A stretch of DNA of 64,000 nucleotides, taken from assembly GCF_001684335.1 (NCBI RefSeq), contig NZ_LOIC01000082.1, positions 106,439 through 170,438 of the forward strand, in the 5' to 3' direction. The stretch is from Photorhabdus namnaonensis (lineage in GTDB: Bacteria > Pseudomonadota > Gammaproteobacteria > Enterobacterales > Enterobacteriaceae). Position numbers and translations under genes: made by a program. The notes under the pieces were generated by a model, which had not been told where the DNA came from, did no database searches, and saw only the letters and a list, made by a program, of their open reading frames with translations. Position 1 is the stretch's first letter, and every line of letters begins with the position of its first letter. Positions 45,308 through 55,466 of the stretch are shown here, piece after piece.

Positions 45308-47359
45308 ATGAACAAATTCGTCAGACTGGCTTTTGTCTTAGGTGTTTCAATTTTTGGTACTTGTTATGCAAATACAAACAGTCCAGTGGCTGTTCCTGTT
45401 GGTATTGAACAACTACCTATATTGAAGCAGGAACCTCAGCATTCAACAGTGAGCGAGCGGGTAACATCCCGCTTCACTCGTTCTCATTATCGCCAATTTG
45501 ATTTAAATGGTGATTTTTCGGCAAAAATATTTGATCGTTACCTCAATATACTGGATTACAGCCATAACATATTATTAGCGTCAGATATTGCTCAGTATGC
45601 CGATAAGAAAAAGTTGTTAGGCAAGGAATTGGAAAGTGGGAATCTGGAAATTCCATATGACTTGTTTAATTTGTTACAGAAACGTCGCTTTGAGCGTTAT
45701 CAGTACGCTTTATCGCGTCTTGAACAGCCAATGAATTTTAATGGTAACGATACAATTGATGTTGATCGTTCCAAAGCCCCTTGGCCACAGAGTGTGGAAG
45801 AGCTAAATAAACTTTGGGATGCTAAAGTTAAGTATGATTGGCTCAACCTCAAGCTCAGTGGCAAAGAGGACAATAAAATCAAAGAGATGCTCACCAAACG
45901 TTATCAATCTGCGTTAAAACGTCTGACACAAAGTCAAAGTGAAGATGTTTTCCAATTGATTATGACTGCGTTTGCTCGTGAAATTGATCCTCATACCAAT
46001 TATCTTTCACCACGCAATACTGAACAGTTTAACTCAGAAATGAGTCTTTCCCTGGAAGGGATTGGTGCTGTTTTGCAAATAGATGATGACTATACGGTTA
46101 TAAATTCTTTGGTTGCTGGTGGACCTGCCGCCAAAAGCAAAGCATTAAACGTGGGCGATAAGATTATTGGTGTTGCTCAGTCAGGTAAGTCTATGGTGGA
46201 TATTATCGGCTGGCGTCTGGATGATGTGGTTGCGCTGATTAAAGGTCCTAAAGGGAGTAAAGTACGGCTTGAGGTTATTTCTGATACCAAAGGAGCAAAA
46301 CCACGTACTGTTACTTTAACTCGTGAACAGATCCGTTTGGAAGATCGGGCTGTGAAGATGTCAGTTAAGACAGTTGGTCAGGAAAAAGTGGGTGTTCTTG
46401 ATATCCCCGGTTTTTATGTTGGTTTGACTGATAATGTTAAAACGCAATTACAAAAACTGATCAAACAGCATGTCAGCGCTATTGTCATTGATTTGCGTAG
46501 CAATGGTGGTGGTGCGCTGACAGAGGCGGTTTCTTTATCAGGCTTGTTTCTCCCAAGTGGCCCGATTGTCCAGGTTAGAGATAATAATGGAAAAATCCGT
46601 CAGGATTCTGATACCGATGAAGTGGTGTACTATAAAGGACCTTTGGTTGTTCTGGTAGACCATTTTAGTGCTTCCGCTTCTGAAATTTTTGCCGCGGCAA
46701 TGCAGGATTATGGGCGAGCGTTGATTGTTGGTGAACCGACTTTTGGTAAAGGCACAGTTCAGCAATATCGTTCTTTGAGTCGTATTTACGATCAAATGAT
46801 GCGTCCTGATTGGCCGTCACTGGGCTCTGTCCAATATACGATTCAGAAGTTCTATCGTGTCAATGGCGGTAGTACTCAGCGTAAAGGGGTTACTCCTGAT
46901 ATCGTAATGCCAACGGGGGTTGATCCGGCAGAAACGGGGGAAAGTTTCGAAGATAATGCTTTGCCTTGGGATAGCGTTCCGGCTGCCCGTTATACAGGGT
47001 CTAAAATTATTGCCGCGTTAGTTCCTCAGTTGAATACCGCTCACAATGCTCGTATTACAACTGATCCAGAGTTCAAGTATATCAATGAGGATATTACTCA
47101 CTATAAGGCAATGAAAGAGCATAAAAATCTTGTTTCTTTGAACTACGCACAAAGAGAGAAAGAGAATAAGGAAGCGGATGCTCTGAAGTTGAATCGCATA
47201 AATGATCGCTTTAAACGCGAGGGTAAAAAACCGTTAACTTCACTGGATGATTTACCTAAAGATTATCAAGGGCCAGATCCCTATCTTGATGAGTCAGTGA
47301 AGATTGCACTTGATTTAGCGCATCAACCTGCTGAGAAAATGTTAGCTAAATCTAAGTAA
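45308..47359 (+). CDS. prc: Tail-specific protease Prc (Tsp)
   Basis: Prc is a periplasmic protease of the S41 family that degrades proteins with nonpolar C-termini and processes FtsI; with NlpI it trims MepS. The 683-residue protein has a signal peptide (MNKFVRLAFVLGVSIFGTCYA), an N-terminal domain with VTSRFTRSHYRQFDLN, a PDZ domain near residues 240-330 (GIGAVLQIDDDY, GPAAKSKALNVGDKI) and the catalytic Ser-Lys dyad in SASASEIFAAAMQDYGRALIV and TFGKGTVQ near 455-485. The start 45308 lies 19 bp after proQ; an in-frame extension into proQ is not conserved. Confidence 0.96.
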   Translation: MNKFVRLAFVLGVSIFGTCYANTNSPVAVPVGIEQLPILKQEPQHSTVSERVTSRFTRSHYRQFDLNGDFSAKIFDRYLNILDYSHNILLASDIAQYADKKKLLGKELESGNLEIPYDLFNLLQKRRFERYQYALSRLEQPMNFNGNDTIDVDRSKAPWPQSVEELNKLWDAKVKYDWLNLKLSGKEDNKIKEMLTKRYQSALKRLTQSQSEDVFQLIMTAFAREIDPHTNYLSPRNTEQFNSEMSLSLEGIGAVLQIDDDYTVINSLVAGGPAAKSKALNVGDKIIGVAQSGKSMVDIIGWRLDDVVALIKGPKGSKVRLEVISDTKGAKPRTVTLTREQIRLEDRAVKMSVKTVGQEKVGVLDIPGFYVGLTDNVKTQLQKLIKQHVSAIVIDLRSNGGGALTEAVSLSGLFLPSGPIVQVRDNNGKIRQDSDTDEVVYYKGPLVVLVDHFSASASEIFAAAMQDYGRALIVGEPTFGKGTVQQYRSLSRIYDQMMRPDWPSLGSVQYTIQKFYRVNGGSTQRKGVTPDIVMPTGVDPAETGESFEDNALPWDSVPAARYTGSKIIAALVPQLNTAHNARITTDPEFKYINEDITHYKAMKEHKNLVSLNYAQREKENKEADALKLNRINDRFKREGKKPLTSLDDLPKDYQGPDPYLDESVKIALDLAHQPAEKMLAKSK

Positions 47360-47391
47360 AATAATGGGTTAAAGCCTGTCAATGATTAATG

Positions 47392-47442
47392 CCCAATACC
47401 GTTCGCTTGAGATGTTTTGAGTGAGCGGTATATTGGGTTTTC
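47392..47442 (+). terminator. Long terminator hairpin after prc
   Basis: CCCAATACCGTTCGCTT pairs with AGTGAGCGGTATATTGGG with few mismatches, followed by TTTTC. It is 33 bp after the prc stop. Confidence 0.75.
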
Positions 47443-47627
47443 AATAAAATAATATGAACAGCCTTTTTAAGGTGTTCTTTCTTTTCAGAAAAGATGAATT
47501 ATTTCACATTTTCTCAGCTTTACTAGGTGTTGGAGTATTTTGTTTAACCAATTGGTGTTAGGCTAATGCGGATTTTTTTATGATTTTGTAAAGTTGTGTT
47601 GATCTTATCGCTTCACAGGTTAAAAGC

Positions 47628-47653
47628 CTTGAATATAGCAAGAACAGCCTTAT
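47628..47653 (+). promoter_or_regulatory. Possible sigma-32 promoter of htpX
   Basis: CTTGAA (47628-47633) and CCTTAT (47648-47653) are 14 bp apart, near the heat-shock consensus CTTGAAA and CCCCATNT. The E. coli htpX gene is heat-shock and Cpx controlled. The -10 match is partial, and no paired Cpx repeat is seen. Confidence 0.3.
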
Positions 47654-47709
47654 TTATAGAGTAGTTCTGAAAGTGCATTTATGATTATTAATAAAGGAAG
47701 CCGGTTTTT

Positions 47710-48597
47710 ATGATGCGAATTGTTTTGTTCCTCCTCACTAACCTCGCTGTTATGTTGGTGTTCGGGATAATACTTTCTTTGACAGGAATTCAGAGGAGTA
47801 GTGTACAAGGTTTGATGATTATGGCTGGCCTGTTTGGTTTCGGGGGAGCATTTGTTTCCCTGTTGATGTCCAAATGGATGGCTCTGCGTTCTGTGGGTGG
47901 TCAGGTCATAGAACAGCCAGCAAATGAAGTTGAACATTGGTTAGTTGAAACTGTTCGTCGTCAAGCGGAACAGGTCAATATCGCCATGCCCCAGGTTGCG
48001 ATTTATGCCGCGCCTGATATTAACGCATTCGCTACCGGAGCGCGTCGTAATGCTTCTCTGGTAGCTGTCAGCACCGGTCTGTTGGACAACATGAGTAGGG
48101 CGGAAGCAGAAGCTGTTATTGCTCATGAGATTAGTCATATTGCTAATGGTGATATGGTGACGATGACCTTGTTGCAAGGGATAGTAAATACTTTCGTTAT
48201 CTTTATTTCTCGTCTGCTGGCTCAGGCGGTATCAAGTTTCCTGTCTGGCAACAGCGATGAGGAAGAGAGTAACCCTTCTGGTAATCCAATTGTTTACATG
48301 GTTGTTTCAATGGTGCTGGAAATAGTATTTGGTATTCTGGCGAGCATTATCACAATGTGGTTCTCACGTTACCGCGAGTTCCATGCAGATGCTGGTTCTG
48401 CCAAGTTGGTCGGCCGTGAGAAAATGATTGCTGCTTTACAGCGCCTGAAAACCAGTTATGAACCGCAGGAAGAAGGCAGTATGATGGCGTTCTGTATTAA
48501 TGGTAAAGCAAAAACATTCAGTGAGCTGTTCATGTCTCACCCACCATTGGACAAACGTATTGAAGCGCTGCGTAGTGGACAATACCTGAATAAATAG
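47710..48597 (+). CDS. htpX: Inner-membrane zinc protease HtpX
   Basis: HtpX is an M48 metalloprotease that helps FtsH with membrane protein quality control. The 295-residue protein has two N-terminal membrane helices ([39 protein letters not shown]), the zinc motif [13 protein letters not shown] near residue 137-149, two further helices ([29 protein letters not shown]) and the third ligand region [16 protein letters not shown]. coli HtpX is 293. It is monocistronic with a 350-bp leader region. Confidence 0.96.
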   Translation: MMRIVLFLLTNLAVMLVFGIILSLTGIQRSSVQGLMIMAGLFGFGGAFVSLLMSKWMALRSVGGQVIEQPANEVEHWLVETVRRQAEQVNIAMPQVAIYAAPDINAFATGARRNASLVAVSTGLLDNMSRAEAEAVIAHEISHIANGDMVTMTLLQGIVNTFVIFISRLLAQAVSSFLSGNSDEEESNPSGNPIVYMVVSMVLEIVFGILASIITMWFSRYREFHADAGSAKLVGREKMIAALQRLKTSYEPQEEGSMMAFCINGKAKTFSELFMSHPPLDKRIEALRSGQYLNK

Positions 48598-48627
48598 CCC
48601 TGAAAAATAGTATTGTGAATAAAATAA

Positions 48628-48654
48628 AAAGCCGGGAAATCAAAACCCGGCTTT
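48628..48654. terminator. Bidirectional terminator htpX / tcyP
   Basis: AAAGCCGGG (48628-48636) pairs with CCCGGCTTT (48646-48654), flanked by A-rich and T-rich tracts, between the convergent htpX and tcyP genes. Confidence 0.9.
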
Positions 48655-48677
48655 TTTACAATTTTTGAAGTCTTAAA

Positions 48678-50069
48678 TTATAGCTGACTTAATTCAACCT
48701 GTTCTTCCTGATCGAAGATAGTTTTATCAGTTTGTCCCATCAGTTGGCTGGTAATAGTACCCGCGGTCATTGAGCCACTTACATTCAGTGCCGTACGGCC
48801 CATATCAATGAGAGGCTCGACAGAAATCAATAAAGCAATCAACGTCACAGGTAATCCCATTGCAGGTAAGACAATCAGTGCCGCAAACGTAGCACCGCCA
48901 CCTACACCGGCGACGCCAGCAGAGCTAATAGTGACAATACCAACGAGTGTTGCAATCCACATCGGGTCAAGAGGATTTATGCCCACGGTTGGAGCAACCA
49001 TTGCTGCTAACATGGCGGGATAAATCCCGGCACAGCCATTCTGACCAATTGTTGCTCCGAAAGAGGCTGAGAAACTGGCGATAGATTCTGGCACGCCAAT
49101 ACGGAGTGTCTGGGTTTCGACATTCAGTGGAATACTGGCCGCACTAGAACGGCTGGTGAATGCAAAGGTCAACACCGGCCAGGTTTTTTTGAAAAATCTA
49201 AGTGGATTGATGCCGATGAGAGAGAGCAGAAACCCGTGAACAACAAACACGAGTGCTAATGCAATGTAAGATGCGATAACAAAGGTTCCCAGTTTTGCAA
49301 TTTCATGGATATTAGAGTTGGCGACAACTTTGGTCATCAGGGCCATAACACCGTACGGCGTTAAGCGCATAACCAGACGAACCAGTTTCATTACCCATGC
49401 TTGTATCGTATCGATAGCGACTAATATGCGCTCACCCCTCTCATGATCATCTTTTAACATTTGCAGGGCTGCGATACCTAAGAAGGTTGCAAAAATGACA
49501 ACGCTGATAACAGAGGTTGGATTAGCGCCGGTTAAATCTGCAAATGGATTTTTAGGAATAAAAGATAAAATCAATTGTGGTACAGATAGATCAGAGACTT
49601 TGCTGACGTAGTTGTTTTCGATAGCAGACAGGCGGGTTGTTTCTTGAGGACCTTGAATCAGACCTTCAGCGGTTAGGCCAAACAGGTTGATAATCATGAT
49701 ACCGATAAGCGCTGCAATCATGGTAGTAAATAGCAACGCGCCAATAGTCAGAAAACTGATTTTTCCTAGAGAAGATGCTTTGTGTAATTTGGCAACCGCG
49801 CTCAAAATAGAGGCGAATACCAGAGGCATAATGACCATTTGTAGAAGCTGTATGTAACCATTACCTACAATGTTGAACCATGATATAGACTCCTTCACTA
49901 TGGCATTATCAGAGCCATAAATTAATTGCAGCGCCAAACCAAAAATAATGCCAATGGCAAGGCCAGCAAAAACCTTTTTCGACAGGTTCCATTGCCGTGA
50001 ACTGGCTTTTGACAATAGCAAAAGCAGTGCTACGAAGACGAGCACATTCGAAATGAGTGGTAAATTCAT
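48678..50069 (-). CDS. tcyP: L-cystine:H+ symporter TcyP
   Basis: TcyP imports L-cystine. The 463-residue protein (E. coli TcyP 463) belongs to the dicarboxylate/amino acid:cation symporter family. It has eight or so helices, the re-entrant serine-rich loop [19 protein letters not shown] near residue 310 and the second hairpin [24 protein letters not shown] near 390. The ATG at 50069 was chosen because GGAG lies upstream; a TTG two codons earlier is in frame. It is convergent with htpX. Confidence 0.92.
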   Translation of the reverse strand: MNLPLISNVLVFVALLLLLSKASSRQWNLSKKVFAGLAIGIIFGLALQLIYGSDNAIVKESISWFNIVGNGYIQLLQMVIMPLVFASILSAVAKLHKASSLGKISFLTIGALLFTTMIAALIGIMIINLFGLTAEGLIQGPQETTRLSAIENNYVSKVSDLSVPQLILSFIPKNPFADLTGANPTSVISVVIFATFLGIAALQMLKDDHERGERILVAIDTIQAWVMKLVRLVMRLTPYGVMALMTKVVANSNIHEIAKLGTFVIASYIALALVFVVHGFLLSLIGINPLRFFKKTWPVLTFAFTSRSSAASIPLNVETQTLRIGVPESIASFSASFGATIGQNGCAGIYPAMLAAMVAPTVGINPLDPMWIATLVGIVTISSAGVAGVGGGATFAALIVLPAMGLPVTLIALLISVEPLIDMGRTALNVSGSMTAGTITSQLMGQTDKTIFDQEEQVELSQL

Positions 50070-50256
50070 CCCCAAACTCCAGAATTCAATTTAGTTAAGT
50101 CATAAGTTGTATCGAATCGTGTAAGTTTGCAAACGAACACATTACAACAAGCAGTTGGAGAATATAGTATCAGCTTAAATTATTCTCATTTATAACTATA
50201 TAGAATTTAATATAACAAATGTGACTTTTAAGATTGATTTTTAGTCAATTAGAACA

Positions 50257-50805
50257 TTAGAAATAGAGATCTTTGATGCGATTGATATAAAAAAATATAG
50301 AGCATTCAATATGTTCTGGTAGAAAAACGGCAATGACAATTAATAGAGCAGAAATAAACCTTTCTGCTTTCTTGTTTCCTTGTTTGCCAAGCACAGGTAG
50401 ACAGAAGCGTATTTTGATGGGCCATAATAACGGCACACCTGCGGGCGTTAGCATATCTGCAATCAGGTGGCTCAAATAGCCAACAATCATGGCATGGAAA
50501 AAATCAGTTGGGATTAGCCACTCTTCCGGTATTTTTAGCCAAAATAAAGTAATCCCTAATATAAGAGCGAGTAAGCTGTGAGTAAATCCTCTATGACCAC
50601 AGAGTTTGGCAACGGGAATGGAGATAAATCTGAATAATCTACCCAAGGTTGAATTAGGGTGATCGATATCAGGTAACAAGGCAGTAAGCAGCACCCCTGG
50701 TAGCATATGCAGCCAGTCTCCATTAGCTATCTCTGGTGTTATTTCTAGTTTGCGTGCCAAGATAATGCTGGCGACTGAAAACAAAAGATGCCCTTCCGCG
50801 GTCAT
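50257..50805 (-). CDS. ydjM: Membrane-bound metal-dependent hydrolase-like protein YdjM
   Basis: The 182-residue protein matches the YdjM/LexA-regulated family (DUF457): MTAEGHLLFSVAS, LLPDIDHPNSTLGRLFR near residue 45, CGHRGFTHSLLAL near 70 and LSHLIADMLTPAGVPLLWPI near 112. The conserved His and Asp residues suggest metal binding in the membrane. In E. coli ydjM is in the SOS regulon, and here a LexA box lies 18 bp upstream of the start. The biochemical role is unknown. Confidence 0.9.
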   Translation of the reverse strand: MTAEGHLLFSVASIILARKLEITPEIANGDWLHMLPGVLLTALLPDIDHPNSTLGRLFRFISIPVAKLCGHRGFTHSLLALILGITLFWLKIPEEWLIPTDFFHAMIVGYLSHLIADMLTPAGVPLLWPIKIRFCLPVLGKQGNKKAERFISALLIVIAVFLPEHIECSIFFYINRIKDLYF

Positions 50806-51228
50806 AAATTCCTCTGACTAATAACTGTCTATCCATACAGTTGGCGAAGTATAGAGGGTTTTACGTGGGTAAGATAGAGGGTGAAAAGCAAAAATATCTT
50901 ATTTATTAATATATAACGTTAATATCTAATTAAATTTTTATTTGACAGAATAAGATATAAGCGCTGCGGCTGTTATGTGAACAATTGAGAAGCTGCCATC
51001 GATATCAAAAAATGGCCGCTTTTATTGGTAAATGAAAAGACATTTAGTATCTCTCTTTGGTCAGACAGTTAGCGAGAGCTGATTGTAACAACCTCAGTGA
51101 ATGAAATCTTTTCCTGATTGGGAACATGGTGAGAAATCCTTAGTTAATTAAATATAAAGTTAAATTTGGTGATTGATGGGCTATGATTAGCCAAAAATAA
51201 AATCTGCTTATTGCTATGAGGGGTATCA
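50806..51228. other. Divergent region ydjM / yniB
   Basis: 423 bp. It contains the LexA box of ydjM at 50823-50842 and AT-rich DNA with the probable yniB promoter. I identify no RNA gene or repeat in the rest. Confidence 0.5.
50823..50842 (-). promoter_or_regulatory. LexA (SOS) box of ydjM
   Basis: CTGT-N8-ACAG at 50825-50840, flanked by AA and TT, fits the LexA consensus TACTGTATATATATACAGTA. On the minus strand a TATACT -10 box lies just upstream (near 50855), so LexA would cover the start of transcription. Confidence 0.88.
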
Positions 51229-51771
51229 ATGACTTACCAAAAAGCCGGATACATCGCTATTATTAAGCGAGTTTTAGGTTGGATGATTTTTATTCCGGCA
51301 CTTTTATCGACCATGGTTTCTGTGATCAATCTTGCCTGGTTGCATGGTATTAAAGGTGATGGTATCAACGCTGTTTTGGATGATTTGCTGAAAATGATGG
51401 CTGAAATGGTGCGTTTTAATACCCCATTTCTGGATTTCTTCTGGAAAAATTCGCCAACACCTGATCATCTGGCTGACTTTACCGGGTCAACACTTGGTTT
51501 CCTGATTATCTATTTTCTTATTTTTTTCGGCCTTGCTATGAATGCATCAGGTCAACGTATGTACAGGCAAGTAAAGTTTGTACGCGAAAATATTGAAGAT
51601 CAGCTTATTATTGAAAAAGCTAAAGGCAATAATGGACTGACGAGAGAACAGATTGAATTAAAGATTAAACTTCCTCGTCATACACTGTTCAGTCAGATTT
51701 ATATCTTATATATTTCACCGGTAATTATCGGTGCAATTTTTTATTTTCTATTGAAAATCTTAGGCTGGTAG
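51229..51771 (+). CDS. yniB: Inner membrane protein YniB
   Basis: The 180-residue protein has three membrane helices (VLGWMIFIPALLSTMVSVINLAW; FLIIYFLIFFGLAM; ILYISPVIIGAIFYFLL) around a soluble helical middle (YRQVKFVRENIEDQLIIEKA). The sequence and its place next to yniA identify YniB, of unknown function (E. coli 178 residues). TGAGGGG lies 6 bases before the ATG. Confidence 0.9.
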   Translation: MTYQKAGYIAIIKRVLGWMIFIPALLSTMVSVINLAWLHGIKGDGINAVLDDLLKMMAEMVRFNTPFLDFFWKNSPTPDHLADFTGSTLGFLIIYFLIFFGLAMNASGQRMYRQVKFVRENIEDQLIIEKAKGNNGLTREQIELKIKLPRHTLFSQIYILYISPVIIGAIFYFLLKILGW

Positions 51772-51828
51772 ATTCTCCGGTTGGCTATAGCTGCGGAATA
51801 AGGGTTTCGCAGCTTGATTACCTACTTA

Positions 51829-52695
51829 TTAGCTACTTTCAATCAAAATATTATCAATAATATTCTGAGCCGCAATAAGATTATCACCACCAAACAGATT
51901 ACACCGGTTAAGCAAATAATAGAGCTGATACACGGGTTGTCGTTCGATAAAGTTGGCAGGGAGTGGCCATACGCTCTGATAGCCATCAAAAATTTGCATC
52001 GGTAAATCAGGGTATAACGGTAACATAGCGAAATCACATTCACGATCTCCCCAATAACAGGCTGGGTCGAAGGCAACGGCTTGATCGTCTAACGAAGCAC
52101 AATTAGCAGGCCAGAGATCGCCATGTAAAAGAGAGGGTTGTGGCTGATGGTGTTGAAGTTTGTTACTTATGGCTTGAACGATATTATCAATGTCGCCAAA
52201 TATCATGTTTTTTTCCGCTGCGATTTGTAATTGCCAACCAATCCGTTTTTCCGCATAAAATTGGTGCCAACGTCGTTGCCAGCCATTGGGTTGTGGTGTC
52301 GTTGCCAGCATATTGTCAAAATCAAAACCGAATTGAGGTTGCTCACTCCATTGATGAAGTTTTGCCAGTTGTTGACCGAAGCAATAGGCACTGTGAGGGT
52401 CAAAAGATTTTAAAGGCAGAAATTCAAGCAAGAGAAAGCTATGGTCACGGGTATTGCCGATACCATAAACAGTTGGAACACGGATAGTCTGGCTGCGTGC
52501 CAAGAGTTCAAGTTGTTCTGATTCTGCTTTGAAGACAGGGAGCATTTCCCGCAGGTTTGATTTGACAAAAATTTGTCGTTTTCCATGTGTGATTCGCCAA
52601 GCTTGGTGGATGTCCCCTCCGGCTAACTCAGTTTTATCGTGAATTTCAGCAACACCGAAATGTTCGTTTAACAAACGATTTATTGCTTGCCACAT
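51829..52695 (-). CDS. yniA: Fructosamine kinase-family protein YniA
   Basis: Fructosamine-3-kinase-like proteins phosphorylate Amadori products (deglycation) or ribulosamines. The 288-residue protein has an aminoglycoside-phosphotransferase-like kinase fold: ELAGGDIHQAWRI near residue 23, VKSNLRE with the ATP-binding Lys near 45, LLEFLPL near 90, the catalytic loop LLHGDLWPANC near 190 and AFDPACYWGDRECDFAM near 207. E. coli YniA is 286. It is divergent from nothing close: yfeD ends 119 bp upstream on the same strand. Confidence 0.92.
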   Translation of the reverse strand: MWQAINRLLNEHFGVAEIHDKTELAGGDIHQAWRITHGKRQIFVKSNLREMLPVFKAESEQLELLARSQTIRVPTVYGIGNTRDHSFLLLEFLPLKSFDPHSAYCFGQQLAKLHQWSEQPQFGFDFDNMLATTPQPNGWQRRWHQFYAEKRIGWQLQIAAEKNMIFGDIDNIVQAISNKLQHHQPQPSLLHGDLWPANCASLDDQAVAFDPACYWGDRECDFAMLPLYPDLPMQIFDGYQSVWPLPANFIERQPVYQLYYLLNRCNLFGGDNLIAAQNIIDNILIESS

Positions 52696-52779
52696 GGTTC
52701 ACCTCTCTACGTCATCAATTACTTTATGAACAATTATAGTCAGAGAAAATATATGATCAGGTAAAAAATATGATTAACA

Positions 52780-52807
52780 GGGTTATATCTCAAAACAGAT
52801 ATAACCC
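52780..52807. terminator. Hairpin after yfeABCD
   Basis: GGGTTATATC (52780-52789) and GATATAACCC (52798-52807) make a 10-bp stem, 7 bp from the yfeD stop. The T-run is better on the plus strand, but no plus-strand gene precedes it. Confidence 0.6.
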
Positions 52808-52813
52808 TTTTTG

Positions 52814-53701
52814 TTATTGGTTGGGTTCGTTAGAGATTTGTAGAGCAGCTTGATACGTTTTACGTTTAGACTTTGTTCTTACAAGTTTTATCTGACTGTA
52901 AGCCAGTGCCAGTGTAAAGAAGATTGCCTGAACAATAACAATGCATGGCCCCGTTGCGCCATCAATGTGGAAACTGATCAGAGTACCCAGGACACAGGAA
53001 CAGACCGATGCAATGATAGCGACAATTAACATTCGGTCAAAACTGCGGCATAACATGAAAGCGATAATGCCTGGTGATATCAACATTGCAATAACCAAAA
53101 TCATTCCCACTGCTTGCAGGGAAGCGACGATGGTCATGGACAGCAGGCAAAGCAAACCATAATGTAAAAGCTTAACAGGTAATCCCACAACGCGTGCTTG
53201 GTTCGGATCGAAGCAGTAAAGCATAAAGTCTTTGCGCTTTAGCAGTACCACCGCCATAGTGATGCCGGTAATCCATAATGTTTGGTTCAACTCATCTTTA
53301 GTGATCCCTAGTATATTTCCGAACAGAATATGAGTGAGATGTTGGTCGGTATCCATACGGGCAAAAAGAACTAAACCAAAGGCAAACATACCTGAAAAGA
53401 CAATTCCCATGACAGTATCTTCTTTTATCCGGCTATGTTCTTTCAGATATCCCGTTGCAACAGCACAAAAAATACCGGAAAGAAATGCGCCAATAGCCAG
53501 TGGTATACCGGCAGCGAAAGCCAGCACAATACCTGGTAATACAGCGTGAGAAATGGCGTCTCCCATTAACGACCAGCCTTTAAGAACCAGATAGCAAGAG
53601 AGCATTGCACATACCGCACCTGTTACAATCGCGGCGAATATCGCTCGTTGCATAAATGGAAACATAAACGGCTCAGTGAGAAACTGTATTAACTCATTCA
53701 C
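52814..53701 (-). CDS. yfeD: Mn2+/Fe2+ ABC transporter permease YfeD
   Basis: YfeD is one of two membrane subunits of the chelated-metal ABC-3 importer (Yfe/Sit). The 295-residue protein has about eight hydrophobic helices with the conserved SLMGDAISHAVLPGIVLA near residue 45 and the late motif AMLISPGIIAFML. GTG at 53701 overlaps the yfeC stop (GTGA), so it is translationally coupled. It is the last gene of yfeABCD. Confidence 0.93.
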   Translation of the reverse strand: MNELIQFLTEPFMFPFMQRAIFAAIVTGAVCAMLSCYLVLKGWSLMGDAISHAVLPGIVLAFAAGIPLAIGAFLSGIFCAVATGYLKEHSRIKEDTVMGIVFSGMFAFGLVLFARMDTDQHLTHILFGNILGITKDELNQTLWITGITMAVVLLKRKDFMLYCFDPNQARVVGLPVKLLHYGLLCLLSMTIVASLQAVGMILVIAMLISPGIIAFMLCRSFDRMLIVAIIASVCSCVLGTLISFHIDGATGPCIVIVQAIFFTLALAYSQIKLVRTKSKRKTYQAALQISNEPNQ

Positions 53702-54573
53702 GGTTGTGTCTCCTGAGCCAATGCTGAGGATTCTTTTTTGGCGCGTATACGTGAAGCGAATAGTCCATGTTTTGGCGCAAAGAAGAATGCCAGTAGGAAA
53801 ATAACGGTTTGTAGTGTGACAATGACACCACCAGTAGCGCCGTTAAGGAAGAAACTTAGGTAAGCCCCAAATGCACTGGTCAGAGAACCAATAGTAACGG
53901 CAATGATCAGCAGATGCTTAAAACGATCGGTTAATAAGTAAGCTGTTGCGCCTGGAGTGACTACCATTGCAATCACCAGAATAGCGCCGACAGTTTGTAA
54001 GGCTGCGACAGTACAAGCACTCAACAAAGTAAAAAAAATGATTTTCATCCGCAAGGGAGATAAGCCGATAGAGCGTGCGTGCGTTTCATCAAAAAAGACA
54101 ACGAGCAAATCTTTCCAGATAAACATGAGTACGATAAATGAAATTGCGATAATGATTTCAACTTGGAGAACATCTTCATCAGCGATGCCAAGGATATTGC
54201 CGAAAATAATGGTTTGTACGTTAACGGAAGTAGGATTGAGAGAAACGATTAATAAGCCGGCTGCAAAGAAAGTGGAAAAAATGAACCCGATCACCGCATC
54301 TTCGCGTAAGCGAGTGATATGACGAACCAAAGTCATAGACAGAGCTGCCAGCATTCCGGTAAAAAAAGCACCCCCCGCATAAGGGAGACCCAGTGCGTAA
54401 GCACCAGCGACGCCAGGCACGACTGAGTGAGAAAGAGCATCTCCCATCAATGACCAGCCTTTTAGCATCAGGTAGGAGGAAAGGAAAGCACAGACGGCAC
54501 CGACGATAGCACTAACCCAGATGGCTTTTACCATGTAATTGTAGTGAAAAGGTTGCAGCAAAAGTTCTGTCAT
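53698..54573 (-). CDS. yfeC: Mn2+/Fe2+ ABC transporter permease YfeC
   Basis: The 291-residue protein is the paralogous permease of the same importer, sharing the [24 protein letters not shown] segment near residue 45 and [13 protein letters not shown] near 210. It has about eight helices. ATG 54573 overlaps the yfeB stop as ATGA. YfeC and YfeD probably form the heterodimeric channel. Confidence 0.93.
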   Translation of the reverse strand: MTELLLQPFHYNYMVKAIWVSAIVGAVCAFLSSYLMLKGWSLMGDALSHSVVPGVAGAYALGLPYAGGAFFTGMLAALSMTLVRHITRLREDAVIGFIFSTFFAAGLLIVSLNPTSVNVQTIIFGNILGIADEDVLQVEIIIAISFIVLMFIWKDLLVVFFDETHARSIGLSPLRMKIIFFTLLSACTVAALQTVGAILVIAMVVTPGATAYLLTDRFKHLLIIAVTIGSLTSAFGAYLSFFLNGATGGVIVTLQTVIFLLAFFFAPKHGLFASRIRAKKESSALAQETQP

Positions 54574-55466
54574 GATTGGCGCTTCTCCTTATGCTGACTC
54601 TGCCGCGGCGGAACATGGTGATCATGACCATAAAATACGGCTGCGCGTTCATCATCAGTAATAACCGTCAAGGAGCGTGGGTCATCGTCGTCATGTAATT
54701 CCCGGCCGGATAGATTAATATGGCGAAGCACTCCACCAAAAGTCATCTCTAAATTTTTTTGGGTGAACGTTGTTTCTGTTGGGCCGCTTGCCAGAACAGT
54801 CCGGTTGATTAAGATAACGTGATCGCAGAATTCAGGCACGCTGCCAAGGTTATGTGTGGAAACCAGAACCAGATGGCCCTCATCACGTAAATCACATAGT
54901 AGGTCAATGATGGCATTTTCTGTTTTTACATCAACACCAGTGAAAGGTTCATCCAGTAATAGGACTTTGCCTTCCTGAGCTAGCGCTCTTGCAAGAAAAA
55001 CCCGTTTTTTTTGTCCGCCTGAGAGCTCGCCAATCTGCCGGTTGCGTAGGGCTGTTAAGCCGACACGTTCAAGTGCTTTATCAACAGCTTGGTGATCTTT
55101 TTTACTTGGGATTCTCAGGAAGCCCATTTTCCCATAGCGACCCATCATAACGACATCAGAAACCAATACTGGAAAGTTCCAGTCGACTTCTTCTGTTTGA
55201 GGGACATATGCAATAATATTTTTCTTCAAAGCATTTTTGACTGGCATATCACTCAGAGTTACTTTTCCCTGAGATGGGCTTACCAGCCCCATGATGGTCT
55301 TAAACAGTGTGGATTTACCACTACCGTTAATGCCCACCAATGCACAGATAGTTCCACCGGTGATAGAAAAACTTGCATCATAAATAGCTGTGTGACCGTT
55401 ATTATAAGTCACAGTGGCGTCATCGACGACTAAATGAGGACGTTCAAACAGCATATTGCTATTCAT
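54570..55466 (-). CDS. yfeB: Mn2+/Fe2+ ABC transporter ATPase YfeB
   Basis: The 298-residue protein is an ABC ATPase with Walker [10 protein letters not shown] near residue 48, the signature LSGGQKKR near 150 and Walker [13 protein letters not shown] near 170, and a switch His in VSTHNL. A C-terminal tail rich in His and Asp ([17 protein letters not shown]) is longer than in many relatives and might bind metal. ATG 55466 overlaps the yfeA stop by 4 bp. Confidence 0.94.
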   Translation of the reverse strand: MNSNMLFERPHLVVDDATVTYNNGHTAIYDASFSITGGTICALVGINGSGKSTLFKTIMGLVSPSQGKVTLSDMPVKNALKKNIIAYVPQTEEVDWNFPVLVSDVVMMGRYGKMGFLRIPSKKDHQAVDKALERVGLTALRNRQIGELSGGQKKRVFLARALAQEGKVLLLDEPFTGVDVKTENAIIDLLCDLRDEGHLVLVSTHNLGSVPEFCDHVILINRTVLASGPTETTFTQKNLEMTFGGVLRHINLSGRELHDDDDPRSLTVITDDERAAVFYGHDHHVPPRQSQHKEKRQS

